From Pseudofrankia coriaricola (GTDB lineage: Bacteria; Actinomycetota; Actinomycetes; Frankiales; Frankiaceae): a stretch of DNA of 60,513 nt. Below the pieces are notes generated by a model, which was not told the DNA's origin, ran no database searches, and saw nothing but the letters and a program-made list of their open reading frames with translations. The DNA is taken from positions 6,176-66,688 of the forward strand of contig NZ_MBLO01000253.1 in the NCBI RefSeq assembly GCF_001854805.1. Reading direction: 5' to 3'. A program made the translations under genes and the position numbers. Below, piece after piece: positions 50,676 through 58,669 of this stretch (within the stretch, counting starts at the first letter, position 1; every line of letters begins with the position of its first letter).

Positions 50676-51734
50676 ATGACCGGGCCAGGGCTCGAAAACC
50701 CGTCCCCACCGCGTGAACTCCCACCGGACGAGCCGACGCCAGCGCAGGCATCGGTGGCCTGGCCGATCCAGCTACTCGTCGTCTGGCCCGCGCGCGCGGT
50801 CGCGTTCGCGGTCTTCCTTCCGTTACGGATGCTCTACGAGCTGGTCGCGCTGGTGCTGCGCGGGCTGGTTCGGGTGACGTGGGGATGGCTCCTGTACCCG
50901 GGGCTGCGGTTCCTGTTCAAGGCGCTGTGGGTCGTGCTGTCCGGGCTGTGGGACTGGGCGCTGTGTCCCGTCGGACGAGGGCTGGCCTGGCTCTGGACGC
51001 ATGCCTGCCTGCCAGTTCTCCGGCTGATCTGGTTCGGGCTGCGCAGACTGGTCATCGAGATCGTGAACGCGCTCCAGGCGTTGTGGCGGACGATCTGCGT
51101 AGTCGTCCGCCATCTGGTCCGTCCCGTCCGCTGGTTCACTCGGGCCGCTCTTGCCCCCGCGTTGCGCGCGACGGCGTGGGTCCTGGTTCGCGCCTGGCGC
51201 GCGATCCGCTGGTTCAGCCGGGTGGCGGTCGCCCCGGCGTTGCGCGCGATGGCGTGGGTGCTGGCCCGCGCCTGGCGCGCGATCCGCGCCGGCCTGCGCG
51301 CACTCGGCCGTCTGCTGGTGCTGTTGGCCTGGCACCTGGTCGTCCGGCCCGGCCGCTGGCTGGTTCTGGCGGTGCTCGCGCCCGGCTGGCGGGCGACGGT
51401 GGCAACGCTGGCCTGGGCGGTCCGCGCAGTCAAGGTGGTCCTGCGCCTGTTCGTGGCCGTACCGCTGGTCTGGAGCTGGCGGACGGTGGCGGTCCCGGCC
51501 GGGCGGGCGACCGGGAGGGCACTGCGTGTCCTGGTCGTCGTCCCCATCGCCTGGTGCTGGCGGACGCTGGTCATACCCACGGCGCGGGCGGTACGCACCG
51601 TGTCACGGGTGCTGGTCGTCCGGCCGTCACGGTGGGTCCGCCGCACCGTCTGGCAGCCGATCCGCGAGACCATCTCCAACGTCGCCCGAGCCCTCACCGG
51701 CCGGCCCGTCCGACATCAGCGGGCCAAGCCCTGA
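50676..51734 (+). CDS. Trp/Arg-rich amphipathic repeat protein of unknown function
   Basis: 352 residues from ATG 50676. After a Pro-rich start, almost the whole protein consists of repeating amphipathic or membrane-like segments rich in Trp, Arg, Val and Leu, with no long polar stretch. Two neighbouring units at about 150-205 are nearly identical: RAALAPALRATAWVLVRAWRAIRW and RVAVAPALRAMAWVLARAWRAIRA; later units (VPLVWSWRTVAVPAGRATGRALRVL, VPIAWCWRTLVIPTARAVRTV) are looser. Each carries a W-R pair and a central Pro. GC-rich third positions in this frame support coding over the antisense frame. It may coat or span membranes; no family is recognised. Confidence 0.75.
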   Translation: MTGPGLENPSPPRELPPDEPTPAQASVAWPIQLLVVWPARAVAFAVFLPLRMLYELVALVLRGLVRVTWGWLLYPGLRFLFKALWVVLSGLWDWALCPVGRGLAWLWTHACLPVLRLIWFGLRRLVIEIVNALQALWRTICVVVRHLVRPVRWFTRAALAPALRATAWVLVRAWRAIRWFSRVAVAPALRAMAWVLARAWRAIRAGLRALGRLLVLLAWHLVVRPGRWLVLAVLAPGWRATVATLAWAVRAVKVVLRLFVAVPLVWSWRTVAVPAGRATGRALRVLVVVPIAWCWRTLVIPTARAVRTVSRVLVVRPSRWVRRTVWQPIRETISNVARALTGRPVRHQRAKP

Positions 51735-51955
51735 ACGCGGCCCGAACCAATGGGTGAGCCGCGGCAACGCAGCAGCGCGGACCCATGTCGGACCCCCGAC
51801 GACGAGTCGGGCGACGACCTCCGCGACGCCGTTCAGGGAGGTCGCGAGGCGCCACCCGACAGCCGGGCGCGGGCCTGGCCTGGCCTGGCCTGACGAGTGT
51901 CCGGCCGCAGGTTCATGTCGACCCCACGGAACTGGCTCGGCTTAGTCGAACAGGG

Positions 51956-52507
51956 TCAGTCGAACAGGGTCGGGGGCGGGGCGGGCAGGGCGCCTTCGAT
52001 CTGGAGCATGTGGCGCTTGGTAGCCGGGCCGCCCGGGGCGGAGAAGCCGCCGAGCGCGCCGGCCGCGGCCACGACCCGGTGACAGGGTACGACGATCGGG
52101 ACCGGGTTGCGGCCCAGCGCCTGGCCGACCGCCCGGACGGCGCCCGGCATCCCCAGCCGCGCGGCGACCTCACCGTAGGTGAGCGTCGAGCCGGGCGGGA
52201 TCGCGCGCGTCACCTCATAGACGCGGCGGTAGAAGTCCGGCACTCCGCCCAGGTCGACCCGGACCTCGCCGAGATCCACCGGCTCGCCCGCGAGCAATGC
52301 GACCATCCCGTCGATCGCTGCCCGAACCCCGTCAGGCGCCGGTCCTTCCACAGCGTCCGGATAGGCGGCCGCGAGGTCAGCCCGGGTGGCGGACACGTCA
52401 CCCTGGTCGGACGGCAACGCGATGCCGACGATCCCGTCGTCGCCCCAGACGATGCCGCAAGAACCCACCGCAGTGTCGAAGAGCGTCATCCCATGGCTGA
52501 CAGACAT
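51956..52507 (-). CDS. ogt: Methylated-DNA--protein-cysteine methyltransferase
   Basis: 183 residues from ATG 52507. Repairs O6-alkylguanine by irreversible transfer to Cys. VYEVTRAIPPGSTLTYGEVAARLGMPGAVRAVGQALGRNPVPIVVPCHRVVAAAGALGGFSAPGGPATKRHML carries the helix-turn-helix, the Asn hinge and active-site PCHR. The stop codon lies in a 14-bp tandem duplication (51945-51971), so the last codons TLFD are repeated downstream. Confidence 0.94.
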   Translation of the reverse strand: MSVSHGMTLFDTAVGSCGIVWGDDGIVGIALPSDQGDVSATRADLAAAYPDAVEGPAPDGVRAAIDGMVALLAGEPVDLGEVRVDLGGVPDFYRRVYEVTRAIPPGSTLTYGEVAARLGMPGAVRAVGQALGRNPVPIVVPCHRVVAAAGALGGFSAPGGPATKRHMLQIEGALPAPPPTLFD

Positions 52508-52595
52508 GCCTCTATCGTGCTCCCGGCCACCGACACTCCATCCCTGTCAGGACCCCATCAGGCGGACCGGACGGGAGCAGGGCCGAACCTTCGCG

Positions 52596-53258
52596 CTACT
52601 CGTGCTCGCCGGTGACGGTCTGCTGGGGTTGGACGCCGTCAGGGCGGAAGGTCCGGGAGGTGCCGGACGGGTCCGTTCCGAGAGTGTTGCCGCACTTGGT
52701 GGAGAACCAGCGTGACTGGCCCGCCTTCGGCCGCCAGCTCTCGACGTCGAACGTCTCGCCGGTCGCATACCCCTGGCCGCCCGACGCGGGGACCAAGGCC
52801 AGGTACTCATGGCAGCGCAGCTGGTCCTGGAGGCTGTCGCTGACCGGCCCGTCGAGCCCCGTGAACCCGGCGGACGGCGTCAGGCAACGGCGGATCGCCT
52901 GCCACATCACCGTTGTCGCCTCGTTACGGTCGCTGGCGTGCCGTGCGTCGCCGGTCGGGCGTAGCGAGACCCGGAAGTCGCCGTTCGACCACCGCTGCAC
53001 GGTGATCTCCTCGACGTACTGACTGGCGCCGCAGTACGGCGGACCGGCGGCGGCCGCACCGGCGGGGCTGGCCGTCGCGCTCGGGACGGCGGCGGCGCTC
53101 GGAGAGGAGGAGGCGCCCGCCCCATCGGCGGCGGAACGCGGGGCCGCGGTGGAGCGGGCAGCGCCCTGGGACTGACAGGCCACCGTCACCGCGCTCGCCA
53201 GCACCAGACCTGCCGCCACCACACCAGCCGAAACCGCTTTGCCCACCGCCCGCCTCAT
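52596..53258 (-). CDS. Putative lipoprotein
   Basis: 220 residues from ATG 53258 (GTG 53261 precedes it). Signal peptide RRAVGKAVSAGVVAAGLVLASAVTVAC with the lipobox ending at Cys about 28, followed by a Ser/Ala/Pro linker. The mature part (YVEEITVQRWSNGDFRVSLRPTGDARHASDRNEATTVMWQAIRRCL ... DQLRCHEYLALV ... SRWFSTKCGNTLG) has four or five Cys for disulfides. It resembles secreted DUF2599-like proteins of actinobacteria, but this is not certain. Its leader is a perfect 23-bp tandem duplication. Confidence 0.75.
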   Translation of the reverse strand: MRRAVGKAVSAGVVAAGLVLASAVTVACQSQGAARSTAAPRSAADGAGASSSPSAAAVPSATASPAGAAAAGPPYCGASQYVEEITVQRWSNGDFRVSLRPTGDARHASDRNEATTVMWQAIRRCLTPSAGFTGLDGPVSDSLQDQLRCHEYLALVPASGGQGYATGETFDVESWRPKAGQSRWFSTKCGNTLGTDPSGTSRTFRPDGVQPQQTVTGEHE

Positions 53259-53303
53259 CACCTGACGAGCCTAGGCCGAGTCACCTGACGAGCCTAGGCC
53301 GAG
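53258..53303 (-). repeat. 23-bp perfect tandem duplication of the lipoprotein leader
   Basis: TCACCTGACGAGCCTAGGCC GAG occurs at 53258-53280 and 53281-53303. The left unit touches the start codon, so the ribosome site (AGGTG) is present twice. Confidence 0.9.
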
Positions 53304-53555
53304 CACGCCTGCCTGGCCTGGCAACGTCGCGCGCTGGACGCGCATGTCCGTCGGCGGCGCGGGCCGCGACCACGCCAGTGACGGGTGAAAGCCTCAGACG
53401 CCGCCGCCTGGCCGGCCCGCGGCCGCAGGCCCGACGTCGTACCGGCCGCCCAGCCAAGACCCGCACCTCGCGGTTCGCCATGATTCGTCGGCCCTGGACG
53501 CGACTTGTCGACCTTGAAGGCGATTTACCCGACGATCGACGGGTAACGATCGATC

Positions 53556-53708
53556 ATGCTTGCTCTCGTTGCCGCCCTCTGCTTCCTGCTCGCCGCCTTC
53601 GGAGTCGACTCGGACGACATCAACCTCGTCTGGCTCGGCCTGGCCTTCCTCGCCGGTCACTTCGCCTTCCCCATCACTTCTCCCCGGTTCAACCGCGCCC
53701 GACGGTAA
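53556..53708 (+). CDS. Small two-helix membrane protein (50 aa)
   Basis: ATG 53556 to TAA 53708. MLALVAALCFLLAAFG, a short acidic turn (VDSDDIN), then LVWLGLAFLAGHFAFPI and a basic tail RFNRARR. Very similar mini-proteins (an LIA-LGLAF pattern) are common in Streptomyces and relatives; function unknown. No obvious ribosome site, but the two-helix layout and basic tail are convincing. Confidence 0.6.
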   Translation: MLALVAALCFLLAAFGVDSDDINLVWLGLAFLAGHFAFPITSPRFNRARR

Positions 53709-53774
53709 GGGCAGGAAGAACCGCCCGGCGCTGACGGGCTCCCATAGATCTTCGCGGTCGGGCGAAGACCCAGC

Positions 53775-53891
53775 GCCAAGCACGTCGGGGTCGTGCTTCG
53801 CCAGCTCCTCCATGTCCAACGGCTGCCCGGGACGCCGGGTCAGCTCATGGGGAGCAGCGAACGCCTGCTCAAGAGGGATTTGTTGATCCCA
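53775..53891 (-). pseudogene. HhH-GPD glycosylase remnant 1 (N-terminal segment)
   Basis: Minus-strand translation WDQQIPLEQAFAAPHELTRR and GQPLDMEELAKHDPDVLG aligns with LDQQIPLERAFAAPYELTQRLGRPLDVVEFADFDPDELG of the intact gene at 58670-59245. Similarity then stops; there is no start codon or downstream domain. Confidence 0.8.
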
Positions 53892-53966
53892 GCAAATCGG
53901 ACAAACAACGAACCGGCGAGTCAGGTCAGCGGGGTAACGACTGATCCGGCGGACCTGCGCGCGGCG

Positions 53967-54380
53967 TCAGCGCGCCAACATGCCACCGAGGGGCACACGT
54001 CGCGCGACGATCTTCCGATGGCGAATACGCCAGCCGTTGCCGTCGAAGACGATCACATCGTCGTAGACGACACTTCCGCATGCACCGTCGGCCATGATCC
54101 CGATGCCCTTCGACCTGGCGCGCACCTGGCCGTCGGCCTGCTCGGTAAGCACCAGGTTCGTGATGTGGTGGCCGACCGGGTTGGCGTCGCCGACGGCGAG
54201 TGCCACAGACCGGATGGCTTCCACCCCGGTCACCGTGCCATGGCCGTAGTCGGCGAGATCGTGGGTGACGTCCGGAGTGAGCAGGTCTCCCAGGCGGTCC
54301 AGCTCTCCGGCGTCAACGAGATGCCCGTACTGGTGTATCAGGTCCGTGATGGCGACCCGGTCCTCGACGGTCAACGTCAT
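53967..54380 (-). CDS. SnoaL/NTF2-like protein
   Basis: 137 residues from ATG 54380 with GGGAGG upstream. VEDRVAITDLIHQYGHLVDAGELDRLGDLLTPDVTHDL, HHITNLVLTEQADGQVRARSKGIGIM and WRIRHRKIVARRVPL are the SnoaL-like cone-barrel pattern. Members are small isomerases, dehydratases or ligand binders. It is divergent from the TetR gene with two palindromes between, so probably its target. Its stop lies 75 bp from HhH-GPD remnant 1, and a fragment of a related SnoaL gene recurs at 57111-57185. Confidence 0.85.
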   Translation of the reverse strand: MTLTVEDRVAITDLIHQYGHLVDAGELDRLGDLLTPDVTHDLADYGHGTVTGVEAIRSVALAVGDANPVGHHITNLVLTEQADGQVRARSKGIGIMADGACGSVVYDDVIVFDGNGWRIRHRKIVARRVPLGGMLAR

Positions 54381-54410
54381 CGGTTGGCTCTCCCTCCCAG
54401 CCTGACTAAA

Positions 54411-54456
54411 TGGGGAGCTCCCCACTTCATGGTTTCACCATAATGGGGTCCTCCCC
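54411..54456. promoter_or_regulatory. Two operator-like palindromes between the SnoaL and TetR genes
   Basis: TGGGGAGCTCCCCA (54411-54424) is a perfect 14-bp palindrome; TGGGGTCCTCCCC (54444-54456) is an imperfect second copy. AATGGGG precedes both. The centres are about three helical turns apart. Likely binding sites for the TetR protein, controlling both directions. Confidence 0.7.
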
Positions 54457-54474
54457 GGTCAGCAAGGAGCCGCC

Positions 54475-55086
54475 GTGACGCGAGACGTGCCCCCGCGCGC
54501 ATCGGGGACGCGCGAAACCGGGCGGCGGCCGCGGTCGGACGCGACGCGCAACATGGACCTGCTGGTGGCGGCCGCAAGAACGCTGTTCGACGAGCGCGGC
54601 ACCGACGTGCCCCTGGACGAGATCGCCCGCCGGGCCCGCGTCGGCAACGCCACGTTGTATCGAAACTTTCCGAGCAGGGGCGACCTGCTCGTCGCCGTCT
54701 ACTCCGAAGAGGTCGACGCCGTGCTCGGGCAGGGTGCGGCCCTGCTCGAGACATCTCCTCCCGAGGAGGCGCTGTTCACCTGGCTGGACCTGTTCGTCGT
54801 GCACGTCGCGACCAGACGTCCCCTCGCCCTGGCCGCGATCTCGCATGAGCCCGACGAGCGGCGCGGGGAGCTGGCGGAACGCTGGCACGCGATGATGCGT
54901 TCGACGATGGCGGCCCTGCTGGCGCCAGCGCAGGAAGCCGGTGCCGTGCGCCGCGACCTCACGGCCGTCGATCTGCTGGCGCTCACCAACGCCACCGCTC
55001 TGGCCAGCACCGACCCGTCAGATGCCGTCCGGCTGATGCACGTCCTGCGCAGCGGCGTCGAGACCCGGTCGGATGCTCATCCGTGA
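54475..55086 (+). CDS. TetR-family transcriptional regulator
   Basis: 203 residues from GTG 54475 with AAGGAG about nine bases upstream. The N-terminal domain RNMDLLVAAARTLFDERGTDVPLDEIARRARVGNATLYRNFPSRGDLLVAVYSEEV (about 25-82) is a classical TetR helix-turn-helix. The C-terminal ligand domain (LDLFVVHVATRRPLALAAI, MMRSTMAALLAPAQEAG) resembles the SbtR-like group. It probably represses the divergent SnoaL gene and itself. Confidence 0.92.
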   Translation: MTRDVPPRASGTRETGRRPRSDATRNMDLLVAAARTLFDERGTDVPLDEIARRARVGNATLYRNFPSRGDLLVAVYSEEVDAVLGQGAALLETSPPEEALFTWLDLFVVHVATRRPLALAAISHEPDERRGELAERWHAMMRSTMAALLAPAQEAGAVRRDLTAVDLLALTNATALASTDPSDAVRLMHVLRSGVETRSDAHP

Positions 55087-55159
55087 TCCTTCGCGCACAG
55101 CCTCTGGCCGGCCCCCCTTCGAGCAGACGATCTTCATGGTTGGACGGTAGAACCACGGG

Positions 55160-55318
55160 TCAGGCAGCGCCGGTCCTGGCAGCGGCCTTCATCTGCTTTT
55201 TGTACTCGCGGACCTGGTCCCGGGTGGAGACGTCCACGATGTCAGCGACCGAGCGGAAGCTGCCCTTATCCCCGAACGGTGCACACGCCTCACGCCATCC
55301 AGGCGGGGTGACACGGCC
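55160..55318 (-). pseudogene. HhH-GPD glycosylase remnant 2 (C-terminal segment)
   Basis: Minus-strand VTPPGWREACAPFGDKGSFR, SVADIVDVSTRDQVREYKKQ, MKAAARTGAA and stop aligns with the C-terminus of the intact protein (VTPPGWREACAPFGEEGAFRSVADIV ... KKQMKAAAKATTP). The catalytic middle and N-terminus are absent on this side. Confidence 0.88.
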
Positions 55319-55345
55319 GGACCCTCGTGCCTCGAACCTGACCGG

Positions 55346-56161
55346 CTAGCTCTCGACGCGGTAGGTGACCAGTGTCTGGTCGGGATTGTCGGCGATCTGC
55401 AGCACCACGTGCGAGTAGGTCCGCGGGCCGAGGAGCGGGTGCCGAAGTTTCTTCACCCCGCTACCGATCGAAGCGACGTCATGACGCGGCCACCATCGGC
55501 GCACGAACTCGCTGTCGCGCCGGAGTTCGGCTACGAGTGCGACGAAGCTCGGCTCGTCCTTGTGTCGTGCCGCTGCCAGGCGGAACCGTCCAAGCATCGC
55601 GCGGGCCTCGAACTCCCAGTCGAGGTACACCTGCCTTGCCCGGTCGCTGGTGAACATCCATCGGACCAGGTTCCGGTCGCCGACCGGCCGAGCTTCCCAG
55701 TCGGTGAACAGCTCCCGTGCCGAAGGATTGGAAGCGAGGACGTCCCAGCGCCGTCCCTTCACGTAGGTCGGGTACGGCTCGAGCCGGTGCACAAGATCGA
55801 CAACGCCCGGAGCGAGGTACTCGGTTGGTGTCACGGAAGCCCGTCCGCCTTCCGCGGCAGGCCCGACTCCGTCGTGTCGACCATAGGCCAGTACGTCCAG
55901 GTACCGGCGCTCCGCCGTGGTCATCCGCAGCGCGGCGGCGAGCGCATCGAGCACGTGCTCGGACGGGCGCACCGGACGGCCCTGTTCCAGATAGGTGTAG
56001 TAGGTCGTGGACAGGTTCGCCAGCAGCGCGACCTCTTCACGGCGCAACCCCGGCGTGCGACGCCGCGTCCCTGGCGGCAGCCCGACCGCGCTCGGGCTGA
56101 GCCCGGCCCGCCGCGACCGGAGGAGCTGGCCCAGGGCGACCGGGTCTCCGTCGGACTCCAT
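55346..56161 (-). CDS. XRE-family regulator with MmyB-like ligand domain
   Basis: 271 residues from ATG 56161 (ATG 56179 possible). The helix-turn-helix LGQLLRSRRAGLSP, RRRTPGLRREEVALLANLSTTYYTYLEQGRPVRPSEHVLDALAAALRM (about 10-78) is followed by the MmyB-like PAS-type domain (VVDLVHRLEPYPTYVKGRRWDVLASNPSARELFTDW, WMFTSDRARQVYLDWE, HPLLGPRTYSHVVLQIADNPDQTLVTYRVE). This large actinobacterial family regulates nearby enzymes and binds a fatty-acid-like ligand. Divergent from the hydrolase gene 78 bp away, its likely target. Confidence 0.9.
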   Translation of the reverse strand: MESDGDPVALGQLLRSRRAGLSPSAVGLPPGTRRRTPGLRREEVALLANLSTTYYTYLEQGRPVRPSEHVLDALAAALRMTTAERRYLDVLAYGRHDGVGPAAEGGRASVTPTEYLAPGVVDLVHRLEPYPTYVKGRRWDVLASNPSARELFTDWEARPVGDRNLVRWMFTSDRARQVYLDWEFEARAMLGRFRLAAARHKDEPSFVALVAELRRDSEFVRRWWPRHDVASIGSGVKKLRHPLLGPRTYSHVVLQIADNPDQTLVTYRVES

Positions 56162-56239
56162 GCCTACCAGCCTAGTCATGCCGGTACTACGAACCGCCGA
56201 CTCTGGTTACTATCGTCAGCGGCGACGACAGTGGTGACT

Positions 56240-56974
56240 ATGGCACTCGTCCACCAGACAATTGAGATACCAGTCGCGGATCGCACCACCATGCCGGCCT
56301 ACCTGGCGCGTCCGGACGGTGATGCGGCCAGAGTCGGTGTCGTCGTTGTCCACGAACTGTTCGGCGTGAATCCCGACATCATTTCGGTGGTCGACGACAT
56401 TGCACACGCCGGCTATCTCACGATCGCCCCCGAGTTCTACCACCGCGACGCCGCACCGGGCCGGTGGCTACCACGCGACGACAGTGGGCGCGACGAGGGT
56501 TTCTCCCTGTTGCACAAGATGACACGCGCCCAGGCAATCGACGACGTACGCGCCTGTGCGGACCTGCTGAAGACGCGTTACGGCGTGGACGAGATCGCCA
56601 TGGTGGGCTTCAGCGCCGGCGGCCACCTCGCCTTTCTCGCGGCCACCCAGGTACCCGTCAGTCGGGTGGTCGTGCTGTACGGCGGCTGGCTCACCAGCAC
56701 CGACATACCGCTCAGTAGGCCCGAGCCTACGCTGACCCTCGCCTCCGGCATTACCGGCAAGCTGCTGTACCTGGTCGGCGAGAGCGACAAACTGATCGAC
56801 GAAGAAGAGCGCGGCGAGATCGCCAGTGCGCTACAGGCGGCGAACATCACGCACGAGATGGTCACCTACCCCGGCGCGCAACATGCGTTCTTCTGGCCGG
56901 GAACACCCACCTTCGACGAGAGCGCCCGCAACGACGCTCGGCGAAGGATCCTGGCATTGCTCGCGGAAAACTAA
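56240..56974 (+). CDS. Dienelactone hydrolase-family protein with Ser nucleophile
   Basis: 244 residues from ATG 56240. IEIPVADRTTMPAYLARPDG, VVVVHELFGVNPDIISVVDDIAHAGYLTIAPEFYHR, MVGFSAGGHLAFLAA (nucleophile elbow), LLYLVGESDKLIDEEE (acid) and YPGAQHAFFWPG (His) give a complete triad. Classical dienelactone hydrolases use Cys (GFCxGG); here it is Ser, so a carboxylesterase activity is more likely. Paired with the divergent MmyB-like regulator. Confidence 0.9.
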   Translation: MALVHQTIEIPVADRTTMPAYLARPDGDAARVGVVVVHELFGVNPDIISVVDDIAHAGYLTIAPEFYHRDAAPGRWLPRDDSGRDEGFSLLHKMTRAQAIDDVRACADLLKTRYGVDEIAMVGFSAGGHLAFLAATQVPVSRVVVLYGGWLTSTDIPLSRPEPTLTLASGITGKLLYLVGESDKLIDEEERGEIASALQAANITHEMVTYPGAQHAFFWPGTPTFDESARNDARRRILALLAEN

Positions 56975-57009
56975 GCGAAAGTCAATCCCGGCAGGTTCCG
57001 CGGTAGGCC

Positions 57010-57185
57010 GCTACCCTGGCGACCTCCTCGACATCGAGTGGCCGTACGAGCCGCCGGGTCAGCTCGTACGGCGCGACGAACGCCCGCTCCAGCGGGATCT
57101 GCTGATCCCACCCAGTATCGGAACGATGGAGTGAAATCGGCAAGATCATTGATCAGGTCGGCGGTGAACAGGTCATCCAACCGTC
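57010..57185 (-). pseudogene. Composite remnant: SnoaL-like fragment joined to HhH-GPD N-terminal fragment
   Basis: Right part (57111-57185, minus strand): RLDDLFTADLINDLADFTP, similar to DRLGDLLTPDVTHDLADYG of the SnoaL gene. Left part (57010-57110): WDQQIPLERAFVAPYELTRR and LVRPLDVEEVARVA, similar to the HhH-GPD N-terminus. The order SnoaL then HhH fragment is the same as at 53775-54380. Confidence 0.75.
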
Positions 57186-57222
57186 ATGCTCTCCGCCGGG
57201 TCGCCGTGGAAAACTGCCCCAC

Positions 57223-58578
57223 GTGCGGGTTCTGCGCGAGCTGGCCGAACAGACGCCGCCGTCACGGGAGCGGTACGTCGACCTGCTCCGCGCCGTGACG
57301 ATCGTCCTGGTCGTCCTCGGCCATTGGCTAGTCAGCGTGATCACCCACAACGAGCAGGGGCAGCTGGCCGGACACGCGGCGCTCGAGTCGATGACGTGGA
57401 TGTACCCGTTTACCTGGCTGGTCCAGGTCATGCCGCTGTTCTTCATCGCCGGCGGGTACGCCAACGCCGCGTCGCTGGCCGCGCACCGCGACCGTGGCGG
57501 CCACGCGATCACCTGGCTACAGAACCGTGGGGCGCGCCTTCTACGGCCTACCACTACGTTCCTGGTCGTGCTCGCCACCGTAGCGTTGGTCGCCCAGCCG
57601 CTGGGCGCCGACCGTGAAATGGCCCGGCTGGCCATCTGGTTCGCCACGATCCAGCTGTGGTTCCTGTCCGCATACCTCGCCGTGGTGCTGCTGACCCCGT
57701 TGATGTACTGGCTGCACGGGCGGTTCGGCTGGGGCGTGGTGGTCGTGCTGGTCGTCCTGGTCACGCTCGGGGACGTGGCCCGGTTCCACGGCCACGGTGA
57801 CATGGCTGACGGCGGCTACATTTACGGCTGGCTGGTGATTCACCAGATCGGGTTCTTCTGGAGGGACGGCCGGCTGCCCTTCCGCCCGCGGGTATGGGCG
57901 CCGTTGCTGTTCGGCGGCCTGGCCGCGGTGATGGCGTTGACGCTGGCCGGGCCCTATCCCGTCAGCATGGTCGACGTCCCCGGGAGGGAACCGCACAACG
58001 CCTCGCCGCCGACGGTGGCCCTGCTCGCCAGCACCGCCTTCCAACTGGGCCTAGTGATGATGCTGCACGGCCCGGCGCAGCGCTGGCTGCGCCAGCGGCC
58101 CTGGCAGGCCGTGGTCGGGACAAACATGGTGATCCTCACCATCTTTCTGTGGCACATGTGCGCGGTGCTGTTGCTCGTCGGCCTGCTGAACGCTGTGGGC
58201 GCGCTGCCGACACCCGCGGCGGGCACCGTTTCCTGGTGGATCTGGCGGCTTCCCTGGTTCCTCATGCTCGCGGTGATCCTTGCTGGCCTGGTGGCGGTGT
58301 TCGGCCGCATCGAGATGCGCGGCACGCGCCAGGCGGCGGCCAGCAGGCTGCCGCCGTGGCTGACCCGCGCCCTCACGAGCCCGGTGCCCTGTCTTGTGCT
58401 CACCTTGGCCGCCTTCGCCGGTGCAGCCGCCGGGCTGATCAGCAACAACGTCGCCCCCGCAAGGGCCCATTACCGGGTCGGCATGCCGCTCGGCGGCCTG
58501 CTCGCCTACCTCGCAGGCGCCGCGCTGCTCCGGCTGCTGCGGTCAGCACGGACGGTCTCCGGCGCCGAGCCGCCCTGA
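57223..58578 (+). CDS. Acyltransferase family 3 membrane protein
   Basis: 451 residues from GTG 57223. RYVDLLRAVTIVLVVLGHWLVSVI carries the conserved Arg and His of acyltransferase 3, and PFTWLVQVMPLFFIAGGYANAASL and the middle RLLRPTTTFLV follow the family plan. About eleven membrane helices span the rest (WFLSAYLAVVLLTPLMYWL, GWLVIHQIGFFW, ILTIFLWHMCAVLLLVGLLNAVG and others). Transfers acyl groups to sugars or other exported compounds; the substrate is unknown. It lies between HhH-GPD remnant 3 and the intact HhH-GPD gene. Confidence 0.9.
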   Translation: MRVLRELAEQTPPSRERYVDLLRAVTIVLVVLGHWLVSVITHNEQGQLAGHAALESMTWMYPFTWLVQVMPLFFIAGGYANAASLAAHRDRGGHAITWLQNRGARLLRPTTTFLVVLATVALVAQPLGADREMARLAIWFATIQLWFLSAYLAVVLLTPLMYWLHGRFGWGVVVVLVVLVTLGDVARFHGHGDMADGGYIYGWLVIHQIGFFWRDGRLPFRPRVWAPLLFGGLAAVMALTLAGPYPVSMVDVPGREPHNASPPTVALLASTAFQLGLVMMLHGPAQRWLRQRPWQAVVGTNMVILTIFLWHMCAVLLLVGLLNAVGALPTPAAGTVSWWIWRLPWFLMLAVILAGLVAVFGRIEMRGTRQAAASRLPPWLTRALTSPVPCLVLTLAAFAGAAAGLISNNVAPARAHYRVGMPLGGLLAYLAGAALLRLLRSARTVSGAEPP

Positions 58579-58669
58579 CGCCGCCGAGCGGTGGCGGACG
58601 AGCGGTGGCGGAACCACCGCGACCTTCGCACCCCAGACGCCGGCAGCGCGGCCCCACGGGCGGTCCTGG

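Noticed and set aside
50834-51697. Minus-strand frame opposite the Trp/Arg-rich protein
   Set aside because: Translation is Arg/Thr-rich without structure, whereas the plus frame has GC-rich third positions, internal repeats and a plausible start. Not fully excluded.
53394-53819. 141-residue minus-strand protein
   Set aside because: Its first part is the HhH-GPD remnant and the rest is antisense to the small membrane gene; treated as pseudogene plus shadow.
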